Source: Lentisphaerota bacterium (GTDB lineage: Bacteria > Verrucomicrobiota > Kiritimatiellia > CAIQIC01 > Lenti-01). Taken from it: a DNA stretch of 51,104 nucleotides. The notes beneath the pieces were generated by a model. That model ran no database searches. It was not told the origin of the DNA and was given only the letters and a program-made list of their open reading frames with translations. This document shows, piece after piece, positions 1 through 8,534 of this stretch; position 1 is the first letter of the stretch, and every line of letters begins with the position of its first letter. The stretch is taken from assembly GCA_012511885.1 (NCBI GenBank), contig JAAZFE010000047.1, forward strand, positions 1 through 51,104, written 5' to 3'. The position numbers and the translations under genes were made by a program.

Positions 1-30
1 ATACAGATCAGGTGTGATAGACTTCTTCAT
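1..30 (-). CDS. 5' start of an unidentified gene running off the left edge
   Basis: Only the first ten codons are visible (MKKSITPDLY), read leftward from an ATG at 30-28. An AGAAGG-type ribosome binding site lies about seven bases upstream, which supports a real start. It follows the P-loop ATPase gene on the same strand with a gap of about 90 bases, so it may belong to the same operon. An hsdM gene would complete the locus (hsdR and hsdS are present), but ten residues cannot show this. Confidence 0.35.
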   Translation of the reverse strand, partial: MKKSITPDLY

Positions 31-55
31 GAGTTGGCCTTCTTTTGTTTAACTG

Positions 56-80
56 CATCCTATTCTGGCAGAATAGGATG
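56..80. repeat. perfect 11-bp inverted repeat nested inside a second inverted repeat
   Basis: CATCCTATTCT (56-66) and AGAATAGGATG (70-80) pair perfectly around a GGC loop. A second inverted pair, GAGTTGGC (31-38) and GCCAACTC (86-93), encloses it. The structure lies between the stop of the P-loop ATPase gene and the start of the next minus-strand gene. No T-run follows on the minus strand, so it is not a standard terminator for that operon. On the plus strand a T6 tract follows at 95-100. It could be an operator for the downstream gene, an RNA switch in its leader, or a plus-strand terminator. Confidence 0.6.
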
Positions 81-121
81 AGAATGCCAACTCCTTTTTT
101 GTCCTCAGGTTGATGAATTAT

Positions 122-3100
122 TCAGGCTATATCTTCATAAAAATGATTCTCAAGAATTTGCTTGAATATATCGTCAGACTCATCCGTATAGTCGCGGATA
201 GAAATACTGTGAGAATAAAGACTCAAAGCTGATTTCTTTTGATCTTCAGAAAAAATATTGTCATTTAATATTGCCATAATTTCATCCCCTGGAATCACCA
301 AGTCAGATATTTCCGTATATTCATCGAAATTGGCATGAATATAATCTAATGTGCAGGAGCCATAATGCTCGCGAATATGCTCAAGCGTCGCTAGATTCAT
401 TTCAAGCATGCCAATATTGATGAGGGTGCGCACCCGTTCTGGATCTAGCTCGGTAGAGTCAAAGGAAACAGCTTGAAAGGGCAATGTGCTTAGAATGCTT
501 TTGTATCTATCTAGGGTTATGTCGTTACAAAGAAGAACATTGTCGAAAAAACTTTTTGGAAGGTCCTCCCCCTGAAACAAATCCGGATTAGAGAAGTCCA
601 GCTGTTTGACGGGGAAACTATTAATGAAATTGATTAGTGGTTGATCCAATTCTGTCTCGATATTGGCGAAATATGTCACAATATTTGGGAGTGACTGAGC
701 CAGTTTGTTATTCTCTAGAAGTACAGACCACATTTCATGATCACTAACCGTGTTGAGAACCGAAACCACAACAGAGAGCCGTTGAATATATTTTTTCTTT
801 GTATCACTGGTAAGCTTGTCAGAATTCAAGACCTGAAGAACAACATCATCATCATCAGAAATTGAAGAATATCCCTCATCCAGCAGCAGGTTCAGACAGG
901 AATCGAGGTCGTTTGCGACACGCTTTGCTAGAAATTGTTCTGATTCGCTTAAAATGGCAGAAAGCCAACGATTCTGGAGATGATTTAAGGTGTCCTCTTG
1001 ATAAAACATCTTCAGCATGATTTCAATATTATGAGTGTTTAGATCGTATAAACTGTGCTCATAAACTCCTTCCATCAACTGTCGGTTTACATTTTCATCG
1101 TCGATTTTGCTAAAACTAATCTCCAGCTCATACAAATTTTCAATATAGTTGTCAGTAGCCTCGTCCTCAAAAATTAAAACGCTCGAGTGGTCAGAGGTCC
1201 AATTTGCAAGATGGCTATCTTGATTAAGCTGTAAAATATTTTCTGTTTTTATGGAATTCAAGGCCAATTGAACCCATTGCAACAATATTTGTTCTGGCAA
1301 ACTGTTTTTGGGGATTGCGTCTGCTAGAAACGTTGGCCATTCACTGTGAATGGCACTAATGAGGTTCGTCTTGCTCTCAGAATATAGCTGAAAATGATTG
1401 ATTATAAATCGGTAGTTACGGTCTTTATGTAGCTGTAAGACCATGCTTGAAAGCCTTGACCGATGCTCAGCGTCTAGAGCAGATGACACCAAATAATCGA
1501 ACAAATCATGGTTTATAGTTTCAGGTTGCAAAAAATACCTGTCTGAGATGCGATCATACAGTTTATCTGGATTATTTAACTTGTAGTCCGGCTTAAAGGC
1601 TTTTTGATCTGTTATTGACCGAAGGAATAGCATGTCACTATGACTTATGCTGGCAGGATAGAAATAGGTCAAATAATCGGGATAGGTTTCATCAATGTAG
1701 CCACTCCGCAAAAGATATTTCAGCAGATCAAAGTAATGGTTACCCTTGACATCTAAAAACAACTCTGTTTCACCCGCTATATTTTTAACATTTATGCTAT
1801 TGAAATGCTCAGTGATATTGCTTCGGTCTAAAGTGTCTTTTAGTTGCAAATGAGCAAGCCGACTCAATTTTTTAGTAAGGCTATCTCGTTCTTTCGATAA
1901 ACCTTCTTTTTCCAACTGCTGTTTTGCAAGTGCATTATCCCTTAATCTTAAAAGAATATCCTTGATTTCAGGTGCGTGAGGACGCTGCGCATATCGTGAT
2001 AGATAACTTTCAAGTTTATCAATCTTATCAAGTGAAGGGTGTTTATAGCTTGCTGTTTCTATGATACTATCAATCTCAGTAATCCTGTTCTCATATAACT
2101 CTTTCTGACCTTGTAGAAGAGATGGAGTTGATCTGAATATTTCAGCCACGAAACCTCTGTCCAGCTGCAATTCAGTAAAATCCTTTGGGAAAAGATTTTT
2201 GTAGGTGATTAGTGCAAGCAGTCTATTGTGGTCTAAGTTTGTGGTATTAATTTGTCGGTTATAGATGACATATTCATTGATAATATTTCGCAAAATACGC
2301 ATTTCATCGATATACAGGGACAGATCTCGAAGAAAATACTCATCGAAGCGATCTAAAATATCCTGTTCCTTGAGATAGGTGAGAAACATGTCGTAGGAAT
2401 TTGAGCTATCAATGACGGGCACAACTGGAATGATTAGGTCAAAAAACTTTGTGCGGTCTTTAGTAGTAAACATGTCATCACGTACAAGATAAAAGAAGCG
2501 CACACGTTTTTTTCTTGAGCGTTTAGTGTTTTGACGAACATTTACAAGTTGATTGACTTCTCTTAAACGCACTAAAATTTCTGGTGACTGCAATCGGTCG
2601 AAATTCTCAAAAACAATTGCATTTACATTTGCATTGTTTAATAAATACAATACTTCGTTAAGATATTTATCAAACAGAGATTCATCCGCCTTTTCATTAA
2701 GTTCGATCTCATTGCCTTGAACAGCAATCTTTCTGAGACACTTAGTCGTTCTGAGATACCATATCAATTTATATGTCAGAAATGTAACCGCAATCAGCAT
2801 AGCAACAAATGCCCATCCTCTGCAGGCGGCACTTGCAATCCACTCGAAGCGACTAATTTCATTCTCAATAATAAATCTAACGACACTGGTAAACTTAAAT
2901 TGATACAAAAGCAGGGCTATTGTTGTAATAATCCAGAATGCAAATCTGCCTGCCCCCCACTTGGTCACTGGGTTCTTTAAGTGAAATGCGGTGAGTGGAA
3001 TATAACTAGGTTTAATTTGATGCAGTAGCTGGCTGAGAATTTTACGTTCTATAAAGGCGATATTATCTAAGGCTTTTTTAGTATTGCCGACGCCTTGTAA

Positions 3101-3352
3101 GTCAAAGTCGGTTAGAGAAATATGTATAAATCTCTTTTTCTTATTTCTTTTTTTATAGCTTTCGAGCACGCTACTTTTTCCTGCCCCATATGGCCCTGAA
3201 AGTGCGATATTATGTAGGTCGGGGCTATCGAACACGAAATCGATTGCCTTTTGATAGGTCTCAATATTGTCAACCTGATCCGTTGGGGTCAGTTTGTAGA
3301 GTGCTAGGGGAGTGTCTTTCTTTGGAGTGTCTTGAGTTGTTTTCTTATCCAT
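122..3352 (-). CDS. large membrane-inserted P-loop ATPase, KAP/YobI-like, in a type I R-M locus
   Basis: The start is taken as the ATG at 3352 because AAAAGGAG lies six bases upstream; an in-frame ATG at 3358 abuts that site. The product is about 1076 aa. A Walker A motif (GPYGAGKS) is at residues 53-60. Two hydrophobic helices (about 138-155 and 178-198) follow inside the NTPase domain, then a Walker B-like strand (AIVFENFDR, about 245-253) and a sensor-like FYLVRDDMF. Membrane helices inserted between Walker A and B are typical of KAP NTPases (the family of the phage-exclusion protein PifA) and of YobI-like ATPases. The remaining 750 residues are helical and unrecognised. The gene lies 18 bases after hsdS and is clearly AT-richer than hsdR, a sign of separate acquisition. 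A defence role is inferred from context only. Confidence 0.8.
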   Translation of the reverse strand: MDKKTTQDTPKKDTPLALYKLTPTDQVDNIETYQKAIDFVFDSPDLHNIALSGPYGAGKSSVLESYKKRNKKKRFIHISLTDFDLQGVGNTKKALDNIAFIERKILSQLLHQIKPSYIPLTAFHLKNPVTKWGAGRFAFWIITTIALLLYQFKFTSVVRFIIENEISRFEWIASAACRGWAFVAMLIAVTFLTYKLIWYLRTTKCLRKIAVQGNEIELNEKADESLFDKYLNEVLYLLNNANVNAIVFENFDRLQSPEILVRLREVNQLVNVRQNTKRSRKKRVRFFYLVRDDMFTTKDRTKFFDLIIPVVPVIDSSNSYDMFLTYLKEQDILDRFDEYFLRDLSLYIDEMRILRNIINEYVIYNRQINTTNLDHNRLLALITYKNLFPKDFTELQLDRGFVAEIFRSTPSLLQGQKELYENRITEIDSIIETASYKHPSLDKIDKLESYLSRYAQRPHAPEIKDILLRLRDNALAKQQLEKEGLSKERDSLTKKLSRLAHLQLKDTLDRSNITEHFNSINVKNIAGETELFLDVKGNHYFDLLKYLLRSGYIDETYPDYLTYFYPASISHSDMLFLRSITDQKAFKPDYKLNNPDKLYDRISDRYFLQPETINHDLFDYLVSSALDAEHRSRLSSMVLQLHKDRNYRFIINHFQLYSESKTNLISAIHSEWPTFLADAIPKNSLPEQILLQWVQLALNSIKTENILQLNQDSHLANWTSDHSSVLIFEDEATDNYIENLYELEISFSKIDDENVNRQLMEGVYEHSLYDLNTHNIEIMLKMFYQEDTLNHLQNRWLSAILSESEQFLAKRVANDLDSCLNLLLDEGYSSISDDDDVVLQVLNSDKLTSDTKKKYIQRLSVVVSVLNTVSDHEMWSVLLENNKLAQSLPNIVTYFANIETELDQPLINFINSFPVKQLDFSNPDLFQGEDLPKSFFDNVLLCNDITLDRYKSILSTLPFQAVSFDSTELDPERVRTLINIGMLEMNLATLEHIREHYGSCTLDYIHANFDEYTEISDLVIPGDEIMAILNDNIFSEDQKKSALSLYSHSISIRDYTDESDDIFKQILENHFYEDIA

Positions 3353-3376
3353 TGACATCTCCTTTTCGGTGTCTTG

Positions 3377-4510
3377 CTACTCTTTTGTTGGAAAGAGCTG
3401 CTGGAGCAGGCCTTTTTTGTGGTGGGTTAGGGTTTGGATGCGGTGGGTTTGGGCGGTGATTTGGTCGTCCAGGGTGGTGAGGAGGGAGGCGATTTGTTGT
3501 TGTTCGTCAATATGTGGGGTCCAAATTGGCATTTCGGAAATCATGGCTAAGCGGACAGAATCAACAGAGTTTCTAGCACTCATTTTTAAAACACGCTCTC
3601 TAAAGTGTTGTGAAAAATAGTAAAAGAAAAATCGAGCATTTACGATAGGTTCAAATTTACAGATGCAATAAACTCTTTGGTGGAAATCGAATTTACCGTT
3701 TATATAATGAAAGTTTTTGCCAACGCCAACACCATCACCCGAAGTTAATACAGCCTCTCCGTCATACGAGTATGAATTGATGCGTTCGATATTTTGGGAA
3801 CGAACAAAAAAGGGGTACTGTCCATTAGCTACATTGTCTTTTGTGTCCTTTTTTCCAGTGGAAATTCTGGCAAATTTCGATATCGAAGAAAATTCGAATG
3901 GCACGTTTCGGAATTGGGGGAAGCGGAGGCGGGGGGTGGTTTTGCCTGGGCGGGGGAAGAGGTTTTGCATGAGGCCTTTTTTGTGGGTTTGCAGGGCTTC
4001 TAGCTTTTTTTCTTCGGCTTGAATGAGGTTGTCGAGGGAACTGAAACAATCGGCAACCTTCGTTTGCTCGGCAAGACCAGGGATCGTAACCAATTGTGAA
4101 TAGACGGTGTTGCGATTTAATCCTGGAATAGCGCCAATATCTTGAATGCTGTCAAGTCGTATAGCCGTAAGGAGGCGCCAAATAAAATAGAAGTTATTTT
4201 GATTAGGTGACTTCAAGACAACGTAAAATGTAGTGTCAATAGGAGTGCAATCACTTTCGAACAGATTAATTTTTCCGACGGAACCTTTACGCCCTACCAC
4301 GACTACAGGACCGGATACCATTGCAGGTTCATGGAAACCGACAACGCCATTGGATCCTACGACGGCATATCCTTGCCCTGTTCGTTTTTTTTCGGGCAAG
4401 GAAATGCCATACTCTAAAGTAATTATATCCCCGAGTGTTACCTGATCCCACCCGCCTTCCTTCCGGAACTCCGGGAATCTGAGTTTGGGTATTTTGGGGT
4501 GGGTTTTCAT
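3377..4510 (-). CDS. hsdS: type I restriction-modification specificity subunit HsdS (locus 1)
   Basis: This 377-aa protein is the DNA-recognition subunit of a type I R-M complex; it sets the target sequence for methylation and cleavage. It has two target-recognition domains, each followed by a conserved helix. The helices end in nearly repeated motifs (THKKGLMQNLFP at about 166-177 and HHKKGLLQQLFP near the C-terminus), which is the HsdS circular-repeat layout. The start ATG overlaps the hsdR stop as ATGA, so translation is probably coupled; no separate ribosome binding site is visible. The two recognition domains are markedly AT-richer than the spacer helices, which suggests exchange of recognition modules. 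No hsdM is visible beside it. Confidence 0.93.
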   Translation of the reverse strand: MKTHPKIPKLRFPEFRKEGGWDQVTLGDIITLEYGISLPEKKRTGQGYAVVGSNGVVGFHEPAMVSGPVVVVGRKGSVGKINLFESDCTPIDTTFYVVLKSPNQNNFYFIWRLLTAIRLDSIQDIGAIPGLNRNTVYSQLVTIPGLAEQTKVADCFSSLDNLIQAEEKKLEALQTHKKGLMQNLFPRPGKTTPRLRFPQFRNVPFEFSSISKFARISTGKKDTKDNVANGQYPFFVRSQNIERINSYSYDGEAVLTSGDGVGVGKNFHYINGKFDFHQRVYCICKFEPIVNARFFFYYFSQHFRERVLKMSARNSVDSVRLAMISEMPIWTPHIDEQQQIASLLTTLDDQITAQTHRIQTLTHHKKGLLQQLFPTKE

Positions 4511-7500
4511 GTGGGGGGCGATGTGGTGGGTGGTGTGGTGTGGGTTGAGTATTCGTAGGCGGCGAGGCCGGAGATGGGGCGTCCGTCGGCTCGTTTTTTG
4601 AGGAGGGGGATGAGGTGGGCCATGAGGTCGAGTTCGCGTTGTGCGCGTTGCCGCCAGTTGAGTTGGAGGGGTGCGAGGAGGTCGGTGAGGGCGTCGGGGT
4701 CGAAGATCATGCGTTGGAGGATGGTTTCGACGATGGCTTCGAGTTGTTCGCGGGGGAGGTTGTGTTGGGCGGCGATTTGGGTGAGTTGCCGGGCTTGTTT
4801 TTGGCGTTTGAAGAGGCGGTAGTTGTCTTGGATTTGGTTTTCGTTGAGGGGGGTGTTGGCTTGGAGGGAGTGGACGTATTCGGTGATGTCCTGGCGTTCG
4901 TTGATGAGCTGGGCTTCGGAGGCGATGAGTCCGATGAGTTGATCGCGGGTCATTTTGGCTTTTTGGGGGTCTTGCTGGGTGTAGCGGGCGATGAGCTGCA
5001 TGATGTAGTCGTAATCAATGGTGGCGGAGGCGAAGAGGACGAATTCGAAGTCGAGCTGGTCGAGGGCGGGGCTGCCGGTGCCGCCGGGTTTGTCGCGTTG
5101 ATCGCGGAGGCGTTGGGCGGTTTCGAGGTAGGCGCCGCGGAACTCGCGGAGTTGGTGGCGGGGGAGGATGGATTCGATTTCCTGTTTTTGGAGGGGGGAG
5201 AGGTTGGTGTATTGGTCGAGCTGGGTTTGGATGCGCTGGACTTCCTTGAAGCGGTTGATGAACTGGGCGCGGGCGTCGTCGCCTTTGAGGTTGGCGATGG
5301 CTTCGGGCTGGGGGGGGAGGCCTTGGGAGTGGAGGAATTGGTCGAGCTGGGCTTTGGCTTCTTTGAGGCGTTGGATGACGGCGGGGGCTTTATCCACGAG
5401 CCAGATTTCGCGGGCTTGTTCGGGTTGGGCGCCGGAGAAGAGGGTGATGGCTTCGTCCACGTTGTCTTGCTGTCCGCGGAAGTCGAGGATGTGTCCGTGG
5501 GGTTTGGTGGCGTTGAGGATGCGGTTGGTGCGGCTGAAGGCTTGGATGAGGCCATGGTGGCGGAGGGGTTTGTCCACGTAGAGGGTGTTGAGGTATTTGG
5601 AGTCGAAGCCGGTGAGGAGCATATCGACGACGATGGTGATGTCGATTTTTTCGGCGCCTTTTCGGGGGAGGTCGGCGTTGGGGTGCTGCTGGTCTTTGAT
5701 GCGTTGCTGGACATCTTTGTAGTAGGCGTCGAAGTCGTGGAGGGAGTGGTTGGTTTGGTAGGTGGCGTTGTAGTCGGCGATGATTTGCTGGAGGGCGGCT
5801 TTTTTCTTGTGGGGCTCGGTGGCGTTGTCGGCTTGTTCCTGGGGGAGGTCTTCCTGGAGTTGGCGGACATCGGCGTTGCCATCGGCGGGGGGCGAGAAGA
5901 CGGCGGCGATGCGGAGGGGGGGGGAGTCGGGGTCTTGGGTGGCGAGTTGGGCCTGGCGGGCTTGGAAGAGGTGGTAGTAGGCGATGGCGTCGTTGATGCT
6001 GGCGGTGGCGAAGAGGGCGTTGAAGCGGCGGTTGGCGGTGGCGGCGTGGTGTTTGGCGAGGATGGTGTCGACGATGGCTTGTTTGGTGTGGTGGGCGGGG
6101 GCGGTGGAGAGGTTTTCGCCTTCGGGTTTGAAGTAGTCGATGTGGAAGCGCAGGACGTTGCGGTCTTCGATGGCGTGGGTGATGGTGTAGGCGTGGAGTT
6201 CCTGCTGGAAGGCGTCCTGGGTGGTTTTGAGGGTTTGGATGTGGCCGTCGATTTGTTTGACGGTGGCGTTTTGCTCGAAGATGGGGGTTCCGGTGAAGCC
6301 GAACAGCTGGGCGTTGGGGAAGAAGTCGCGGATGGTTTGGTGGGTATCGCCGAATTGGGAGCGGTGGCATTCGTCGAAGATGATGACGAGGCGCTGGCGG
6401 CGGAGGGATTCGAGGAGGTCGGGGTAGGCGGAGTGCCCGCGTTGCTGGCGTTTGCGATTGCGGGGGCTGTGTTCGTCGAGGGCGAGGCCGAGTTTTTGGA
6501 TGGTGGTGACGATGACTTTGTCGGCGTAGTCGGTGGAGAGGAGGCGGCGGACGAGGGCGGCGGTGTTGGTGTTTTCTTCGACGCAGCCCGGCTGGAAGCG
6601 GTTGAACTCTTCGCGGGTTTGGCGGTCGAGGTCTTTGCGGTCCACGACGAAGAGGCATTTGTGGATGCAGGGATTGGTTTTGAGGAGGGTGGAGGCTTTG
6701 AAGGAGGTGAGGGTTTTGCCGCTGCCGGTGGTGTGCCAGATGTAGCCATTGCCGCTGTTTTCTTGGATGCAGCGGATGATGCGGTCCACGGCGTAGATTT
6801 GGTAGGGGCGCATCATCATGAGCTTTTGCTCGCTGGCGATGAGGACGGTGTAGCGGCTGATCATGTCGCCGAGGGTGCATTTGGGCAGGAAGGTTTCGGC
6901 GAAGTGGTCGAGGTTGGTGATTTTGGCGTTGTCTTCGGCGGCGAACTGATAGATGGGGAGGAAGCGTTCTTCGGCGTTGAAGCTGAAGTGGCGGTGGTTG
7001 TTGTTGGTGAAGTACCAGGTGTCGGTCCAGTTGCTGACGATGAAGAGCTGAACGAAGCAGAGGAGGGTGCGGGAGTAGCCGTTGCCGGGGTCGTTTTTAT
7101 AGTCCACGATTTGCTGCATGGCGCGGCGGGGACTGATGCCGAGGTTTTTCAGCTCGATCTGCACGGCGGGGATGCCGTTGATGAGGAGCATGACATCGTA
7201 GCGGTGGTGGCTGTAGTCGGTGTTGATGCGGAGCTGGTGGACGACTTCGAAGGTGTTTTTGCACCAGTCTTCGATGTTGACGAGGGTGTAGTGCAGCGGG
7301 GTGCCGTCGTCGCGGGTGAAGTGGTTGATTTCGCGGAGGGTGCGGGCGGCGGTATAGACGTCGGGGGTGACGATGTCGTTGAGAAGGCGGTCGAATTCGC
7401 CATCGGAGAGCTGGACGCGGTTGAGTCCTTCGAATTTGGCGCGGAAGTTTTGTTCGAGGGTGGCGCGGTCGCGGATGTCGGGGCGGATGGTGTATTTGAG

Positions 7501-7602
7501 GTCGCGCAGGCGGTTGATGAAGCGGATTTCGATGTCTTCTTCGCAGAGGATGGGGGAGTGGGGGGCGGGGTCGGGTTGGTAGTTGGTTTTGGGGGCGGTC
7601 AT
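4507..7602 (-). CDS. hsdR: type I restriction endonuclease subunit HsdR (locus 1)
   Basis: This 1031-aa subunit translocates DNA and cuts it. The N-terminal nuclease has a conserved Asp in YDVMLL (about 136), an ELK motif (150-152) and a QxxxY-type motif (about 164-168). The superfamily 2 helicase motor has Walker A TTGSGKT (291-297), DECH (410-413) and TGTP (437-440). Wording such as IPAVQIELKNLG fits the EcoR124I-like (type IC) branch. It heads hsdR-hsdS-ATPase and overlaps hsdS by four bases. Codons are strongly C-ending, so the complementary strand is G-rich and contains a spurious 1000-codon antisense frame. No clear Shine-Dalgarno precedes the ATG. Confidence 0.95.
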   Translation of the reverse strand: MTAPKTNYQPDPAPHSPILCEEDIEIRFINRLRDLKYTIRPDIRDRATLEQNFRAKFEGLNRVQLSDGEFDRLLNDIVTPDVYTAARTLREINHFTRDDGTPLHYTLVNIEDWCKNTFEVVHQLRINTDYSHHRYDVMLLINGIPAVQIELKNLGISPRRAMQQIVDYKNDPGNGYSRTLLCFVQLFIVSNWTDTWYFTNNNHRHFSFNAEERFLPIYQFAAEDNAKITNLDHFAETFLPKCTLGDMISRYTVLIASEQKLMMMRPYQIYAVDRIIRCIQENSGNGYIWHTTGSGKTLTSFKASTLLKTNPCIHKCLFVVDRKDLDRQTREEFNRFQPGCVEENTNTAALVRRLLSTDYADKVIVTTIQKLGLALDEHSPRNRKRQQRGHSAYPDLLESLRRQRLVIIFDECHRSQFGDTHQTIRDFFPNAQLFGFTGTPIFEQNATVKQIDGHIQTLKTTQDAFQQELHAYTITHAIEDRNVLRFHIDYFKPEGENLSTAPAHHTKQAIVDTILAKHHAATANRRFNALFATASINDAIAYYHLFQARQAQLATQDPDSPPLRIAAVFSPPADGNADVRQLQEDLPQEQADNATEPHKKKAALQQIIADYNATYQTNHSLHDFDAYYKDVQQRIKDQQHPNADLPRKGAEKIDITIVVDMLLTGFDSKYLNTLYVDKPLRHHGLIQAFSRTNRILNATKPHGHILDFRGQQDNVDEAITLFSGAQPEQAREIWLVDKAPAVIQRLKEAKAQLDQFLHSQGLPPQPEAIANLKGDDARAQFINRFKEVQRIQTQLDQYTNLSPLQKQEIESILPRHQLREFRGAYLETAQRLRDQRDKPGGTGSPALDQLDFEFVLFASATIDYDYIMQLIARYTQQDPQKAKMTRDQLIGLIASEAQLINERQDITEYVHSLQANTPLNENQIQDNYRLFKRQKQARQLTQIAAQHNLPREQLEAIVETILQRMIFDPDALTDLLAPLQLNWRQRAQRELDLMAHLIPLLKKRADGRPISGLAAYEYSTHTTPPTTSPPT

Positions 7603-7799
7603 GATGGGTGGGGGTGGGCGTGAATGGCGGTGGATGACATGGGGCCTACTTCCTCAAGGGATGATGGGGGTTGGCGGGGTGGGGTGTCAAGGCTCTGCCG
7701 CTGACGCGGCGGGGACAGCCACGCGGAGGCTGCGGATTCTTGGGAATGTTGGGAATGCGGGTTTGCGCGGGGGGCGGTTTCGGCTAGGATGGGACGCCA
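7603..7799. repeat. intergenic spacer with a shortened copy of the ACACGGAC repeat
   Basis: This spacer separates divergent hsdR and the HAD gene. It holds a small hairpin (CCGC-TGAC-GCGG near 7693-7704) followed by GGGACAGCCACGCGG and GCTGCGGA. These are the two ends of the longer dispersed repeat seen near 29.6 and 31.5-32.5 kb, with the ACACGGAC core deleted. I could not identify convincing promoters. Confidence 0.45.
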
Positions 7800-8534
7800 A
7801 TGATGAATGCGTACGCGTCCAGGGTGGTTTTGTTTGATATTGATGGCACGTTGCTGAATACGGGCGGGCTGGGGTGCGAGGCGTTTCGCCGCGGCCTCGA
7901 GCGCGCGACGGGCGTGCCGGACGACCTGGCCTATATCTCGTTTGCCGGCAACACGGACCGGCGGGTGTTGGCGCAGGTGATGGAGCGCCGGGGGCGGGAG
8001 CTTGACGAGGAAACCGTCCGGCAGGTGTTCGCGCTGATGGCGGTCGAGCTCGAGGCGCTGCTGGCGGGGGCGGAGGTCGAGGAGATCGCCGGCGCGGGCC
8101 GGCTGGTGCGGGAGCTGGCCGGGCGGGGCGCGGCGCTGGGGCTGGTGACCGGCAACATCCGAGCCTGCGCCTATCTCAAGCTGCGCAGCATCGCGCTGGA
8201 CGACCTGTTCCCGTTCGGGGGCTTCGGCGACGACCACGCCGAGCGGTCGGCCATCGCGCGCGCGGCGATGGCCGCGGCGCGGGTGGCGGGGCATGGCGGC
8301 GCGCGGGCCTGCCTGGTGGGTGATACGCCGTCGGACATGCTGGCGGGGCGCGCGCTGGGCATCCCGGCGCTCGGCGTGGCCTCCGGCAACTATACGGCGG
8401 AGGATTTGTTCGCCGCGGGCGCCCGGCGGGTGGCCCGCGATTTCCAAGATACGGCCGCCTGGCTGGACTGGGTGGAGGAAGCGCTTGATTCCATGGCAAC
8501 CGATCGGCCAACGGCCGGGGAGCGTGCAGGATGA
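7800..8534 (+). CDS. HAD-superfamily hydrolase, phosphoglycolate phosphatase-like
   Basis: This 244-aa protein belongs to the haloacid dehalogenase superfamily. Motif I is FDIDGTLLN (residues about 12-20), with the nucleophilic Asp and the acid-base Asp in DxDGT. Motif II is the Thr in LVTGN (about 119). The acidic pair of motif IV is in LVGDTPSD. A helical cap follows motif I, as in the Gph/PGMB group. The likely reaction is dephosphorylation of a small phosphorylated metabolite such as 2-phosphoglycolate, but the substrate cannot be read from sequence. It overlaps pyk by ATGA, so the two are co-translated. Confidence 0.85.
   Translation: MMNAYASRVVLFDIDGTLLNTGGLGCEAFRRGLERATGVPDDLAYISFAGNTDRRVLAQVMERRGRELDEETVRQVFALMAVELEALLAGAEVEEIAGAGRLVRELAGRGAALGLVTGNIRACAYLKLRSIALDDLFPFGGFGDDHAERSAIARAAMAAARVAGHGGARACLVGDTPSDMLAGRALGIPALGVASGNYTAEDLFAAGARRVARDFQDTAAWLDWVEEALDSMATDRPTAGERAG

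Noticed and set aside
4615-7623. 1002-codon open frame on the plus strand opposite hsdR of locus 1
   Set aside because: It mirrors the C-ending codon use of hsdR; its translation is Gly/Val/Glu/Asp-rich low complexity with no domain, while the opposite strand has all HsdR motifs.
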